Shown: positions 1-8,576 of the stretch, in pieces
Position numbering within the stretch: position 1 is the stretch's first letter
Layout of the letters: every line of letters begins with the position of its first letter
Source of the DNA: JAMXLO01 sp963696645
Lineage (GTDB): Bacteria > Pseudomonadota > Alphaproteobacteria > Acetobacterales > Acetobacteraceae
Direction of reading: 5' to 3'
Assembly: GCA_963696645.1 (NCBI GenBank)
Contig: CAVOKY010000007.1
Span: 1,364,001-1,428,000 of the forward strand
Length of the DNA stretch: 64,000 nucleotides
The notes under the pieces: generated by a model
Told to the model about the DNA's origin: nothing
Seen by the model: only the letters and a program-made list of their open reading frames with translations
The model's database searches: none
Program-made: the position numbers and the translations under genes

Positions 1-107
1 GCAAGTGGAAGATGAGCCAGAATCGTCCGGCGCCGGATCGCGCCGGGGTGGTCGACGGATTGGCGGAGCAGGGCCGCGACGACGTGGCGGCGCTGATCCC
101 GCGTTAG
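1..107 (+). CDS. FMN-binding negative transcriptional regulator (PaiB-like), C-terminal end only
   Basis: The window opens inside a gene. Reading from base 3 gives 34 residues ending at TAG 105-107, with the motif KWKMSQNRP followed by DRAGVVDGL. This is the usual C-terminal signature of the PaiB family, flavin-reductase-fold proteins annotated as FMN-binding negative transcriptional regulators of protease or sporulation genes. Only the tail is visible, so nothing can be said about the FMN-binding core. The open frame starting at base 5 in another phase has no family resemblance and was not used. Confidence 0.6.
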   Translation, partial: KWKMSQNRPAPDRAGVVDGLAEQGRDDVAALIPR

Positions 108-120
108 CAGTGCGCAGATC

Positions 121-346
121 GGGGCTTCGCCCCGGACCCCACCCGAGGGCGCTGCCCTCCGGGCTCCCGCCAAGGGCGACGCCCTTGGAACCTTTCACTT
201 TCGACCGGTGGGGGTGGGGGATGGCTGAGCCTGAGCATGGCCAATGCCATGCTCAGGCTCAGCCATCCCCCACCCCCACCGGTCGAAAAGGATTGGATCC
301 CAAAGGCAATGCCTTTGGTGGGGGTCCTGGGGGCAAAGCCCCCAGG
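121..346. repeat. Array of intergenic hairpins around a 43-bp perfect inverted repeat
   Basis: This gene-free stretch between the PaiB-like gene and the phosphatase is packed with stem-loops. They lie at 121-133 (GGGGC-ttc-GCCCC type), 145-159, 170-188, 300-318 and 326-346. In the centre, arms 199-241 and 246-288 are perfect reverse complements of 43 bp around a CAAT loop. Such GC-rich hairpin strings are common between genes of Acetobacteraceae-like genomes. A perfect 43-bp cruciform is much longer than the others. It may be a palindromic mobile repeat, a transcription barrier, or simply a recent inverted duplication. Confidence 0.85.
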
Positions 347-417
347 CGCGGGGCCGGTTGCGCGAATGCCCGCGCCATGGCCATATCCACCGGAAACGTC
401 CTCAATCCTTGCGCGAG

Positions 418-1089
418 ATGAACAGCATATTCCAAGGCGATGTCACCACCGCCCGCGGCCGTGCGCTTGCCTGGCTCGATGCGCTGGTCATCGACCACGC
501 GGTGTTCCGCCTGGTGTGGAGCAACTTCGCCGCGGTCGCGCCAGGGCAGTTGTATCGCTGCAACCACCCCACCCCGCAGCGCCTGGCAGCGCTGACCCGC
601 CGCTACGGGCTGAAGACGCTGATCAACCTGCGCGGCCAGACGCGCAACGGCACGGATGCGCTCAGCCGGGCCGCCGCCACGCATCTGGGCCTCGACTTCG
701 TCGACATGCCGTTGGAGAGCCGCGGTGCGCCACAGCGCGACCGGATACTGCGGCTGCACGACATCTTCCGTGACATGCGTGTCCCCGCGCTGATGCACTG
801 CAAGTCGGGCGCGGACCGCGCCGGGCTCGCCGCCGGCCTGTTCGTGCTGTTCCAGGGCGGCACCGCGCGCGAGGCATTGCAGCAGCTTTCGTTGCGGTTC
901 GGCCACATCCGGCAGGCACGAACCGGCATCCTCGACGCGTTCTTCCATCACTACGCGCGTGAGGCCGAGGGTCGGAAGCCCTTCCTGGACTGGGTGCGGG
1001 AGGACTACGATGAAGCCGCCCTGCGGCGGGATTTCCACGCCAACGGGCTGGCCAGCTTCATCAACGACTGGGTATTGGTGCACGAGTGA
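418..1089 (+). CDS. Tyrosine/dual-specificity phosphatase family protein
   Basis: This 223-aa protein carries the cysteine-phosphatase signature HCKSGADRAG (HCx5R) near residue 122, preceded by the conserved LINLRG segment about 50 residues earlier. This arrangement is typical of the DSP/PTP-like tyrosine phosphatases in proteobacteria. The predicted reaction is dephosphorylation of a phosphotyrosine, phosphoserine or phosphoinositide-like substrate in the cytoplasm; the true substrate is unknown. The ATG at 418 was chosen because the homologous part begins just after it and the upstream extension reads through the palindromic repeat. Its TGA stop is 2 bases before the ATG of the Kdo hydroxylase gene, so the two are probably co-transcribed and may both concern lipid A or envelope modification. 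Confidence 0.8.
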   Translation: MNSIFQGDVTTARGRALAWLDALVIDHAVFRLVWSNFAAVAPGQLYRCNHPTPQRLAALTRRYGLKTLINLRGQTRNGTDALSRAAATHLGLDFVDMPLESRGAPQRDRILRLHDIFRDMRVPALMHCKSGADRAGLAAGLFVLFQGGTAREALQQLSLRFGHIRQARTGILDAFFHHYAREAEGRKPFLDWVREDYDEAALRRDFHANGLASFINDWVLVHE

Positions 1090-1091
1090 CA

Positions 1092-1979
1092 ATGGATAGG
1101 CGCGACGTCATCGCACAACTGCCGATCACGGAATGGCACGGCCCGTTCGACGCGGCGCTGCGCACCCAGGCGATCGATGCGCTGGAAGCCGGCCGCGTGC
1201 TGATGCTGCCGCAACTGCCATTCCAGGTCGTTGCCGATGAAACCTTCTTGCTGGCGCCCAGAATCATGGGCAGCGAGCGGAAGAACATCAGCCTGGATCC
1301 CGTCACCGGCGCGGTCGGCAATATCGCGCTCGATGCGGCCGGGACGGCGAAACTGGCCGGCATGATGCAGCGTTTTGGCGACTCCGCCGAACGGATGCTG
1401 CGCGATCTGCTGCCGGACTATGCAGCGACCTTGGAGCGCGCGCGCACCAGCTTCCGCCCCGCCGAAATCGCCGGCCGCGAATACTCCCCTCGGCACGACG
1501 ACCGGCTGCTGCATGTCGATGCCTTCCCCAGCCGTCCGATGCGCGGGCATCGCATCCTGCGCCTGTTCTGCAACGTCGCGCTCGACGGTGCACCGCGAGC
1601 CTGGCGCGTGGGCGAGCCGTTCGCCGATTTCGCGCAGCAGTTCCTGCCGCGAACCGGCGGCGCGCTGCCGGGCATTGCGTTACTGCTCGAGCAACTCGGG
1701 ATCACCAAGGGACGCCGCAGCGAATATGACCGGATCATGCTGCGACTGCACGACACCGGAAAGCTGGACGCTGCCTACCAGTCCAGCGCGCCCAAAACCG
1801 ATGTGATGTTCGCCGCCGGCACGACCTGGCTCTGCTTCACTGACCAGGTGCTGCATGCCGCCCTCGCCGGCCATTGCGCGTTGGAGCAGACCTTCCACCT
1901 GCCGGTTGCCGCGATGGCGCATCCGGAACGTTCGCCGCTGCGTATTCTGGAGCGTCTCGCCGGGCGTGACTTGGCGTAG
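1092..1979 (+). CDS. kdoO: Kdo 3-hydroxylase (KdoO family, Fe(II)/2-oxoglutarate dioxygenase)
   Basis: This 295-aa protein contains the block LLHVDAFPSRP followed by RILRLFCNV and the RAWRVGEPF motif, which I associate with the 3-deoxy-D-manno-oct-2-ulosonic acid hydroxylases. These convert Kdo of the lipopolysaccharide inner core to Ko using iron and 2-oxoglutarate. The H-x-D of HVDAF would be two metal ligands, and a later His (for example in DQVLHAAL) the third. Length fits the family. ATG 1092 is preferred; an in-frame GTG at 1086 overlaps the stop of the phosphatase gene. It indicates a lipopolysaccharide whose inner core Kdo is modified. Confidence 0.8.
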   Translation: MDRRDVIAQLPITEWHGPFDAALRTQAIDALEAGRVLMLPQLPFQVVADETFLLAPRIMGSERKNISLDPVTGAVGNIALDAAGTAKLAGMMQRFGDSAERMLRDLLPDYAATLERARTSFRPAEIAGREYSPRHDDRLLHVDAFPSRPMRGHRILRLFCNVALDGAPRAWRVGEPFADFAQQFLPRTGGALPGIALLLEQLGITKGRRSEYDRIMLRLHDTGKLDAAYQSSAPKTDVMFAAGTTWLCFTDQVLHAALAGHCALEQTFHLPVAAMAHPERSPLRILERLAGRDLA

Positions 1980-2025
1980 CGCGCCCTTCTGTTCTGCTGG
2001 CGATCGGGTTAATCTGCGCGGCGTC

Positions 2026-2337
2026 ATGTCTGAATTCATCATCCAACTCGAAGGTCGGCTTGAATCCGCTGGGGCACCGGTATTCGAACACCGGCTGCTG
2101 GAGGCGAGCCTGCTCGGCAACGAACGGCTGCTGATCGATCTGTCACGCGTAAGCTTCATCGGCAGCGCGGCGCTGCGCGCAATTCTGGTCGCCGCAAAGC
2201 GCGTGGCGGGATCTGGCGGACGGTTGTCGATCTTTGCACTGCCACCGATTGCGCAAGTGTTCTCAGTAGCCGGATTGGACGCCGTTCTGCCGGTGCGCCT
2301 CTCGCTCGCGCAAGCACAGGAAGCACTCGCGGGCTGA
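2026..2337 (+). CDS. STAS-domain protein (anti-sigma factor antagonist type)
   Basis: A 103-aa single STAS domain: N-terminal beta strand with LEGRLES, then LLIDLSRVSFIGSAALRAILVAAKR. The Ser of FIGSAAL sits where SpoIIAA-type antagonists are phosphorylated by a serine kinase. Such proteins bind anti-sigma factors in partner-switching circuits. No cognate kinase or phosphatase gene is adjacent, so the partner is unknown. ATG 2026 lies about 45 bases after the Kdo hydroxylase stop; the longer upstream frame is out of family. Confidence 0.8.
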   Translation: MSEFIIQLEGRLESAGAPVFEHRLLEASLLGNERLLIDLSRVSFIGSAALRAILVAAKRVAGSGGRLSIFALPPIAQVFSVAGLDAVLPVRLSLAQAQEALAG

Positions 2338-2352
2338 ACGGGGCCCACGCGG

Positions 2353-2844
2353 ATGCCGACCCTGCTGATCGTGTTCCATTCGCGCACCGGCGGTACTCGG
2401 CAGATGGCCGAAGCTGCGGCACACGGCGCCGGCAGCGAGCCGATCGTGCAGGTGCGTCTGCTGACCGCGTCGGCGGCGCAGGCCTCGGACGTGCTGGCAG
2501 CCGATGGCTACATCTTCGCCACACCCGAGAACCTCGCCGCACTGGCTGGACAGATGAAGGAGTTCTTCGACCGGACGTATTACGACGTGTTGGAATGCAT
2601 CAACGGCCGGCCCTATGCGATGCTGATTTGCGCCGGCAGCGACGGCGAGAACGCGGTCCGCCAGATTGCCCGCATTGCCACCGGCTGGCGGCTCCGCCCC
2701 GTTGCCGATCCGCTGGTCATTTGCACGAACGCGCAAACGCCCGAGGCGATACTTGCGCCGAAGATCATCGCCCCCGCTGATCTCGACCGTTGCCGTGATC
2801 TGGGTGCGGCTCTGGCGATGGGAATGGCGGCGGGTATTTTCTGA
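2353..2844 (+). CDS. Flavodoxin-like / NAD(P)H-dependent FMN reductase family protein
   Basis: This 163-aa protein begins LLIVFHSRTGGTRQMAEA, the phosphate-binding loop of flavodoxin-fold FMN proteins (S/T-x-T-G-x-T). It continues with DGYIFATPENLAAL, the second FMN-contact loop, and FFDRTYY. Predicted cytoplasmic flavoprotein, probably moving electrons between NAD(P)H and an unknown acceptor. It starts 15 bases after the STAS gene, so it may share its transcript. Confidence 0.75.
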   Translation: MPTLLIVFHSRTGGTRQMAEAAAHGAGSEPIVQVRLLTASAAQASDVLAADGYIFATPENLAALAGQMKEFFDRTYYDVLECINGRPYAMLICAGSDGENAVRQIARIATGWRLRPVADPLVICTNAQTPEAILAPKIIAPADLDRCRDLGAALAMGMAAGIF

Positions 2845-2934
2845 CGCCAGGGTGCGTTTGAGCGCTGACCGGGTGACGGACCGTTGGTGAGCATGACGGG
2901 TCCGAGTCCAAACGCCAGGTAGCGGGGTGCGGCT

Positions 2935-4395
2935 TCAGCGCGCCAGTTCAGCGTCCGCATGCGACGGCAGCAACACCGTTTCTTTGGTATCTGCCGCGCC
3001 GGTGACTCTAAAAAGCCGGAACGCTTCCACCACCGTCGTGCCCTGTCTGCGGTCGGCCTGGCCGATTTCAGTCACGCTTGACCACGGCGTCCGATCGACG
3101 TCATCGCCGCCGCTATGGACCAGAATTCCGGTCCGGCCCGCAACCGGCGCGGTCGGCAGATTGAACAGCGACCAGCGCGGCTCGACACCGATCACCGCGA
3201 CGCTTGCGGGAAGCGCGCGCGCGAGTTTGGCCGCCGCCGCGTACTGGTCGGCAGCGACGAAGCTGGCACCTGATTGCTGGCGCACCGCATTCACCTCCGC
3301 GGCGAGCGTGTGCCAACCCGCCAGGCGCAGCGCGATCGGGTCGAACCGCACGGGGACCGGCAACAAGCCGGTGGCCGCCTGCAGATACACCAGCAGCGTG
3401 ATGGCCAGGCCGAGTACGACAGCCGGCACATGCAGCCGTTGCCATGCCGGCGCCTGCAATCCGGCAGCGGCGATGGCAGCAGCCGGGTAGATGATGGCGG
3501 GCCAATTACCCTGCACCCGATCGGCGAGCGTGTGCTGCATGAACAAGATCGCTCCGGGCAACGTCAACGCTGTCAACAGCGACCACGCCGTATCGCGTGT
3601 CTGCCAGGCCTGCCGCACAGCAACGACGACACCGGCGACGCACAGCACGAACACCAGCGGCGTTGCCAGTCCGAACTGCCCCGCGATCAACTCGGTCATG
3701 AAGCGAAACGCGTTCGCGGGATGCCATGCATCGATGCGACCGCCTTGCCTGGCGAAGCTCGTCCAGTGATGGGCGGCGTTCCACAGCACCACCGGCATGA
3801 AAACTGCGCAGCCGGCCACCGCACCCAGCCACGGTCCCGGCCGCTTCAACCAAATCAGCATGGATGGTGTCGCCAGCAACCAGATACCAATGCCGAACCA
3901 GAGCAGCGCGGCAGTATATTTGCTGGCCATCGCCAGCCCGGCGAACAGGCCGATCGCCAGCCACCACCTGGGATTTCCATCGCGCAGCAGTCGCGCCAGC
4001 GCCCAGAGGCAGCAGGTCCAGAAGAACAGCAGCGGCGTATCGGGCGTCATGATCACCGCGCCGATGCCAAGCAGCAGCGTGGCGTTGAGCAGCGCCGCGG
4101 CGCGCAATCCAGCGCGGTGTCCCGGCAGCAGGAGATCTCCGGCGTCCGCCAGCAGCCACGAGGCAGCCGCAACCGATAACGGACCCAACAGGCGGACACC
4201 CAACGCGCCATCGCCCGCTAACAGCGTGCCAAGACGGATCCACAGCGCCACCATCGGCGGATGATCGGGATAGCCCGGCGCCAGCGCGCGCGACCACACC
4301 CAGTAATATGCCTCGTCCGGCGCCAACGGTGTCGTCGCAGCGATCACCAGCCGCAGCAGCGTCAGCGCCGCAAGGGCGCCGGCCCACGGTGTCAC
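2935..4395 (-). CDS. Glycosyltransferase family 39 / ArnT-like membrane glycosyltransferase
   Basis: A 486-aa polytopic membrane protein with the PDEAYYW motif in the first periplasmic loop (near residue 27), followed by PDHPP. These are hallmarks of the PMT/ArnT superfamily, which transfers a sugar from a polyprenyl-phosphate carrier to a periplasmic acceptor such as lipid A. About ten hydrophobic segments follow and a soluble C-terminal domain. The GTG start at 4395 overlaps the TGA of the upstream GtrA-GT2 gene as GTGA, a translational-coupling arrangement. The in-frame extension to an ATG further upstream would run inside the neighbour. Together the pair looks like a carrier-sugar synthesis and transfer unit. 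Confidence 0.8.
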   Translation of the reverse strand: MTPWAGALAALTLLRLVIAATTPLAPDEAYYWVWSRALAPGYPDHPPMVALWIRLGTLLAGDGALGVRLLGPLSVAAASWLLADAGDLLLPGHRAGLRAAALLNATLLLGIGAVIMTPDTPLLFFWTCCLWALARLLRDGNPRWWLAIGLFAGLAMASKYTAALLWFGIGIWLLATPSMLIWLKRPGPWLGAVAGCAVFMPVVLWNAAHHWTSFARQGGRIDAWHPANAFRFMTELIAGQFGLATPLVFVLCVAGVVVAVRQAWQTRDTAWSLLTALTLPGAILFMQHTLADRVQGNWPAIIYPAAAIAAAGLQAPAWQRLHVPAVVLGLAITLLVYLQAATGLLPVPVRFDPIALRLAGWHTLAAEVNAVRQQSGASFVAADQYAAAAKLARALPASVAVIGVEPRWSLFNLPTAPVAGRTGILVHSGGDDVDRTPWSSVTEIGQADRRQGTTVVEAFRLFRVTGAADTKETVLLPSHADAELAR

Positions 4396-5531
4396 CGGGT
4401 GCGCCAGACCAGCGTGGCTGAAACCGCGTAATTCCACACCACGCCGATCACCGCGCCGATCGCGCCGGCGATGCTCCACGCGGTGTGGCTGTCATACAGT
4501 GCTTTGGCGATGCCGACATTGGCGACGGCGCCGACGCTGCAAACCAGCATGAACAGCAGCAGCCCGCGCCACAGGCGTGGCCCACGCAGCCGCTGGTCGC
4601 GGTAGGTGATCTCGTTGTTGACCTGGAAGTTGAAGATCATCGCGACGACGGTGGCAGTGGCCTGCGCGGTCTCGAACCCGAACCCGGCCCATTTCAGGCC
4701 AGCTGTCAGCACCGCCAGATGCACCACCACGCCGATCGCCCCCACCAGCGCGAATGAAATGAAGCGCAGCGGCAACAACCCGCCGAACACCTTGTCCAGC
4801 AGCAGGCCGGCGAACTGCATCAGCACCAGTGCATCGAGCTTGCTCTCGCCGGCCACTCGCTCGTGGAACACACAGGGGATTTCGATCACCCGCAGCGGCG
4901 CCGGCGAACTCAGCGCGAGATCCAGCAGTATCTTGAAGCCCTGGCCGGTCAGCGTTGTCGCCAACTGTTCGAACAATGGGCGCGGCAGCATGAAGAAGCC
5001 GCTCATCGGGTCTGTCAGCCGCACCGGCAGGAAAAGTTGTGCCAGCCGGATGCCGCCGTCCGACAGTGCATGGCGCCAGCGACCGGCCAGGCCCGAAGCA
5101 TCGCCACCCTCGACGTGACGACTGCCGACGGCGAGATCGTAACGACCGGTCTTCAGTGCCGCGAGCATCTCCGGCAGCCTGGTCTCGTCGTGCTGCAGGT
5201 CGCCGTCGATCACCGCAACGTATTGTGCCGATGACGACAGCGCGCCCTCTATCACCGCCGATGACAGCCCACGCCGGCCGATACGGCGAATGCAGCGCAC
5301 GCGCGGATCGGTCTGCGCGATGCGCCGGACTTCGGCGGTCGTGCCATCCGGACTGTTGTCGTCGACGTACACCACTTCCCAGGCGATGCCGAACAGCGCC
5401 GCGTCCAGCCTTGCAATCAACGGCGCGACATTGGCCCGTTCGTTGTAGCAGGGGACCACGACGGTGAGCACAGGTGTGCCACGCGCCGCCGCGGGTTCTG
5501 GCACTTCAGTCAGGGACGTCGATTCAGACAT
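4392..5531 (-). CDS. GT2 polyprenyl-phosphate glycosyltransferase fused to a GtrA domain
   Basis: This 379-aa protein has a cytoplasmic family-2 glycosyltransferase domain (residues ~20-250): VVVPCYNERAN, YVDDNSPDGT, and the metal/nucleotide motif DGDLQHD, as in dolichyl-phosphate mannose synthases. The last ~120 residues form four membrane helices of the GtrA type (FALVGAIGVVVHLAVL, then NFQVNNEITYRD). GtrA proteins are thought to help flip the polyprenyl-phosphate sugar. The product would be the donor for the ArnT-like enzyme encoded immediately downstream with overlapping codons. Acceptor (lipid A, O-antigen or protein) cannot be told from sequence. Confidence 0.85.
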   Translation of the reverse strand: MSESTSLTEVPEPAAARGTPVLTVVVPCYNERANVAPLIARLDAALFGIAWEVVYVDDNSPDGTTAEVRRIAQTDPRVRCIRRIGRRGLSSAVIEGALSSSAQYVAVIDGDLQHDETRLPEMLAALKTGRYDLAVGSRHVEGGDASGLAGRWRHALSDGGIRLAQLFLPVRLTDPMSGFFMLPRPLFEQLATTLTGQGFKILLDLALSSPAPLRVIEIPCVFHERVAGESKLDALVLMQFAGLLLDKVFGGLLPLRFISFALVGAIGVVVHLAVLTAGLKWAGFGFETAQATATVVAMIFNFQVNNEITYRDQRLRGPRLWRGLLLFMLVCSVGAVANVGIAKALYDSHTAWSIAGAIGAVIGVVWNYAVSATLVWRTR

Positions 5532-5592
5532 TTGCCGTGTTGAATGACCACGCCCAGCCTGATAGCGGGCGGCACGGCGCGGTCAAGGGCTG

Positions 5593-6072
5593 CTACAGGG
5601 GAACGCCCGCCAGGTGGCGGCTGGTACGAATCGTCTGCAAGGTCTGCACGCGGCTGACCGTGGGCGATCCCGTCAGCCGTTGGGTAAGCTGGTTCTCGTG
5701 CGAGGTATCCCGCGCCACCAATTTCAGCAGGAAATCCCCGCCGCCGCGGATCATGTGGCACTCACGAACCTCCGGCCAGCCACCCACAAGCTGCTCGAAG
5801 GCCGACAGTACGGCTTCCTTCTGGCTGTCGAGGCCGACTATGACGAAGAAGGTGATTTCCCAGCCAAGTTTCTGCGGGTCCGAATCGGCGTGGTAACCCA
5901 GGATGATGCCCGCCTCCTCGAGGCGACGCACGCGGCGCAGACAGGGCGGCGCTGATATACCGGCGCGGCGCGCCAGCTCGACGTTGGTCATCCGGCCATC
6001 GGCCTGAAGCTCTGCCAGGATGCGGCGGTCGATGGCGTCCAGGACGGGCGGGTCGCCTAGGGGGCTTTTCAT
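5593..6072 (-). CDS. Lrp/AsnC family transcriptional regulator
   Basis: This 159-aa protein has an N-terminal winged helix-turn-helix: LDAIDRRILAELQADGRMTNVELARRAG, then SAPPCLRRVRRLEEAGII. A RAM/AsnC ligand-binding domain follows, with VRECHMIRGGGDFLL. Length and order are standard for feast/famine regulators that sense amino acids. ATG 6072 was chosen because MKSPLGDPPVLDAID matches the usual start; the much longer open frame upstream is the complement of trxB. An A+T-rich palindrome at 6141-6153 in the divergent region is a plausible operator. Confidence 0.9.
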   Translation of the reverse strand: MKSPLGDPPVLDAIDRRILAELQADGRMTNVELARRAGISAPPCLRRVRRLEEAGIILGYHADSDPQKLGWEITFFVIVGLDSQKEAVLSAFEQLVGGWPEVRECHMIRGGGDFLLKLVARDTSHENQLTQRLTGSPTVSRVQTLQTIRTSRHLAGVPL

Positions 6073-6140
6073 TCGCGCATGATACCAGACGCTGTGCGTT
6101 GGGTTTGGACTGTGACGTTTCCGTGGGTGGCTGGATAGGC

Positions 6141-6153
6141 GCAATAATATTGC
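6141..6153. promoter_or_regulatory. A+T-rich palindrome, candidate Lrp/AsnC operator
   Basis: GCAATAATATTGC is a perfect 13-base palindrome about 70 bases upstream of the Lrp/AsnC start and inside the divergent region before trxB. It stands out in GC-rich DNA and resembles the A/T-centred palindromic core of known Lrp-family sites. Binding and target gene are inference. Confidence 0.4.
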
Positions 6154-6330
6154 ACGCCGCAATACCCGCAAGGCCCCGCCTCTCCCTGTCCGGGCGATCA
6201 ATTCAGCCTGCGAAGCAAGCAGGCGTTCACATGCTTCGCTGGCTCCTGTTGCCTCGCGCCAGATAAAGCTTCCTTGTTTGGCAGCGGCGGAGGCCGATAT
6301 GGTCAGCGCCTTGCTGCACTGGAATCGACG

Positions 6331-7311
6331 ATGCCCGAGACGCACCACACCCGTGTCCTGATCATTGGCGCCGGGCCGGCCGGCTATACCGCCGCGATCT
6401 ATGCCGCGCGCGCGGGCCTGGCACCGACGCTGGTCGCCGGCCTGGAACCGGGCGGCCAACTGATGATCACCACCGATGTCGAGAACTACCCGGGATTCGC
6501 CGACGTCATCCAGGGACCCTGGCTGATGGAACAGATGGCCGCGCAGGCCGAACATGTCGGCACGCGCATCGTCCACGACCTGGTCACGCGGGTGGATTTC
6601 GCGACGCATCCGTTTCGCTGCGAAGCCAACTCGGGCGACGTGTTCCTGGCCGACGCCGTGGTGATCGCGACCGGCGCGCAGGCCCGCTGGCTCGGGATCG
6701 AGTCCGAGCAGCGACTGCAAGGCCGCGGTGTCTCCGCCTGCGCCACCTGCGACGGGTTCTTCTATCGCGGCAAGAGCGTCGCCGTGGTCGGCGGCGGCAA
6801 TACGGCGGTGGAGGAGGCGCTTTACCTGACCCACCACGCCGACAGCGTCACGCTGATCCATCGCCGCGACGCACTGCGGGCGGAGAAGATCCTCCAGGCC
6901 AGGCTGTTCGCGCATCCCAAGATCAAGGTGATCTGGGACAGCGTGGTCGAGCAAATCGAAGGTGGCGGCACCCCGGAGGTGGTCACCGGCGTCCGGCTGT
7001 GCAACGTGAAGACCGGCCGGATCGATACGCTGCCGGTTGACGGCGTGTTCATTGCCATCGGCCATACGCCGAACACGGCGATTTTTGCCGGCCAGGTTGC
7101 CATGGACAGCGAAGGATACATCGAGACCCGGCCAGGCAGCACGCGTACCACGGTGGATGGGGTGTTTGCCGCCGGCGACGTGCAGGACAGGATCTTCCGC
7201 CAGGCGGTCACCGCCGCCGGGACCGGCTGCATGGCGGCGCTGGAAGCGGAGAAGTGGCTGGCGCAACTGATTCCCGGATCACGTCCAGGGACCGCGCTAG
7301 CCGCGGATTGA
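6331..7311 (+). CDS. trxB: Thioredoxin-disulfide reductase
   Basis: This 326-aa protein reduces thioredoxin with NADPH through FAD and a redox disulfide. The FAD motif GAGPAGYTAAIYAARA is at residues 13-28, the active-site CATC (in ACATCDGFFYRG) near residue 140, the NADPH motif GGGNTAVEEALYL just after it, and the C-terminal FAD motif GVFAAGDVQD near 285. Domain order and size match low-molecular-weight bacterial TrxB. ATG 6331 is the last start before the conserved core. It is followed by a LysR regulator on the same strand. Confidence 0.97.
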   Translation: MPETHHTRVLIIGAGPAGYTAAIYAARAGLAPTLVAGLEPGGQLMITTDVENYPGFADVIQGPWLMEQMAAQAEHVGTRIVHDLVTRVDFATHPFRCEANSGDVFLADAVVIATGAQARWLGIESEQRLQGRGVSACATCDGFFYRGKSVAVVGGGNTAVEEALYLTHHADSVTLIHRRDALRAEKILQARLFAHPKIKVIWDSVVEQIEGGGTPEVVTGVRLCNVKTGRIDTLPVDGVFIAIGHTPNTAIFAGQVAMDSEGYIETRPGSTRTTVDGVFAAGDVQDRIFRQAVTAAGTGCMAALEAEKWLAQLIPGSRPGTALAAD

Positions 7312-7315
7312 CCGG

Positions 7316-7360
7316 ATTTCCACGAAGCGGTCCAACTGAATTCGCCGGAATCGTGGAAAT
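7316..7360. repeat. Inverted repeat between trxB and the LysR gene
   Basis: Arms 7316-7325 (ATTTCCACGA) and 7351-7360 are exact 10-bp reverse complements separated by 25 bases, directly after the trxB stop. Either a weak terminator-like hairpin or an interrupted dyad bound by the adjacent LysR protein; the sequence alone does not decide. Confidence 0.5.
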
Positions 7361-7469
7361 TCGTTTAAGATGCCGTCGGCCGGGCCTGTAACGAGCGGCC
7401 GGGACATGATGTCAGGGCAGGTTTCATGGACACCGCCAGGCGCTCAGCCTGGTGGATGGGAGAAGCCGA

Positions 7470-8357
7470 GTGATCGACTGGGACAAGCTGCGCGTGTTCC
7501 ACGCGGTGGCCGAGGCCGGCAGCTTCACGCATGCCGGCGACACGCTGAACCTCAGCCAATCTGCCGTCTCGCGGCAGATTTCGGCGCTCGAGGAAGCGCT
7601 TCAGGTGCCGCTGTTCCACCGCCACGCGCGTGGCCTGATCCTGACCGAGCAGGGCGAGGCGCTGAACCGCACCGTGCGCGAGGTATTCGCCAAGCTGGCG
7701 ATCACCGAGGCGCTGCTCACCGAAAGCAAGGAGAAGCCGGCGGGGCGGTTGAAGGTCACCACCACGATGGGTTTCGGTTCCACGTGGCTGGCGCCTCGGC
7801 TGCACGAGTTCCTGGCGACGTATCCCGACATCTCCGTGTCGCTGCTGCTGGACGACGCGGAACTCGATCTGGCGATGCGCGAGGCGGACGTCGCGATCCG
7901 CATGCATCCGCCGAAGCAGCCCGACCTGGTGCAACGCCACCTGATGACCATGCAGTGGCATATCTGTGCCTCGCCCGAATACCTGAAGCAGCACGGCGTG
8001 CCGCAGCGGCCGGAAGACCTCGACGCGCACAAGCTGATCCTGTTCGGCAACCACCATCCGCCGGTGCCCGACATCAACTGGCTGGCCGATGCCGGACGTC
8101 GGCCTGGCAATCCGCGTCGCGCGCTGCTGGAGGTTAACAGCGGCTATGCCGTGTTGCTGGCGATCCGCTCGGGGCTGGGGATCGGTGCGCTACCGGATTA
8201 TGTCGTCAATGAAAGTCCGGACCTGGTGCAGATCCTGCCAGAGTTGAAGGGACCCAAGGTGGACGTGTTCTTCGTCTATCCGGAGGAGTTGCGGAATTCG
8301 AAACGAGTTGCGGTGTTCCGTGATTTCCTGCTGGCGCAGTTGGCGGAGCGGCATTAG
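7470..8357 (+). CDS. LysR family transcriptional regulator
   Basis: This 295-aa protein opens with the classic LysR helix-turn-helix: WDKLRVFHAVAEAGSFTHAG, then LSQSAVSRQISALE. The periplasmic-binding-protein-like effector domain begins near residue 90 (GRLKVTTTMGFGSTWLAPRL). GTG 7470 was chosen because a GGAGA ribosome site lies 7 bases upstream; an in-frame GTG at 7452 would overlap that site. The effector is unknown. Position after trxB suggests, but does not prove, a redox-related role. Confidence 0.9.
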   Translation: MIDWDKLRVFHAVAEAGSFTHAGDTLNLSQSAVSRQISALEEALQVPLFHRHARGLILTEQGEALNRTVREVFAKLAITEALLTESKEKPAGRLKVTTTMGFGSTWLAPRLHEFLATYPDISVSLLLDDAELDLAMREADVAIRMHPPKQPDLVQRHLMTMQWHICASPEYLKQHGVPQRPEDLDAHKLILFGNHHPPVPDINWLADAGRRPGNPRRALLEVNSGYAVLLAIRSGLGIGALPDYVVNESPDLVQILPELKGPKVDVFFVYPEELRNSKRVAVFRDFLLAQLAERH

Positions 8358-8452
8358 CGCGCTGCGTGAATTCTCCCCTTGATACGGGCCGTTGAAATCT
8401 GTCTGCATGGTCGCGTTTTCGTGATCGCCTGCCTCGCATTCCGGTAAGATAT

Positions 8453-8490
8453 GTAACGGTATCAGGCCGACCAATGCCCATAACCGTTAC
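8453..8490. repeat. Short dyad downstream of the LysR gene
   Basis: GTAACGGT at 8453-8460 and its exact reverse complement at 8483-8490 flank a 22-base spacer. It could be an operator or a weak stem-loop; no function is assigned. Confidence 0.35.
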
Positions 8491-8540
8491 TTAGGTCAGG
8501 GGGCATGCACTAAGCACATGGCCGCGTCCGGCTTTTGGCG

Positions 8541-8570
8541 TTGGAAATCGGGCCAACGGCCCGTTACAGT
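8541..8570 (+). promoter_or_regulatory. Candidate sigma-70-type promoter for the small RNA
   Basis: TTGGAA at 8541-8546 and TACAGT at 8565-8570, 18 bases apart, are a fair match to the housekeeping promoter and would place transcription start near 8577, just before the string of stem-loops that ends in a strong terminator. Confidence 0.35.
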
Positions 8571-8576
8571 CTAGTC

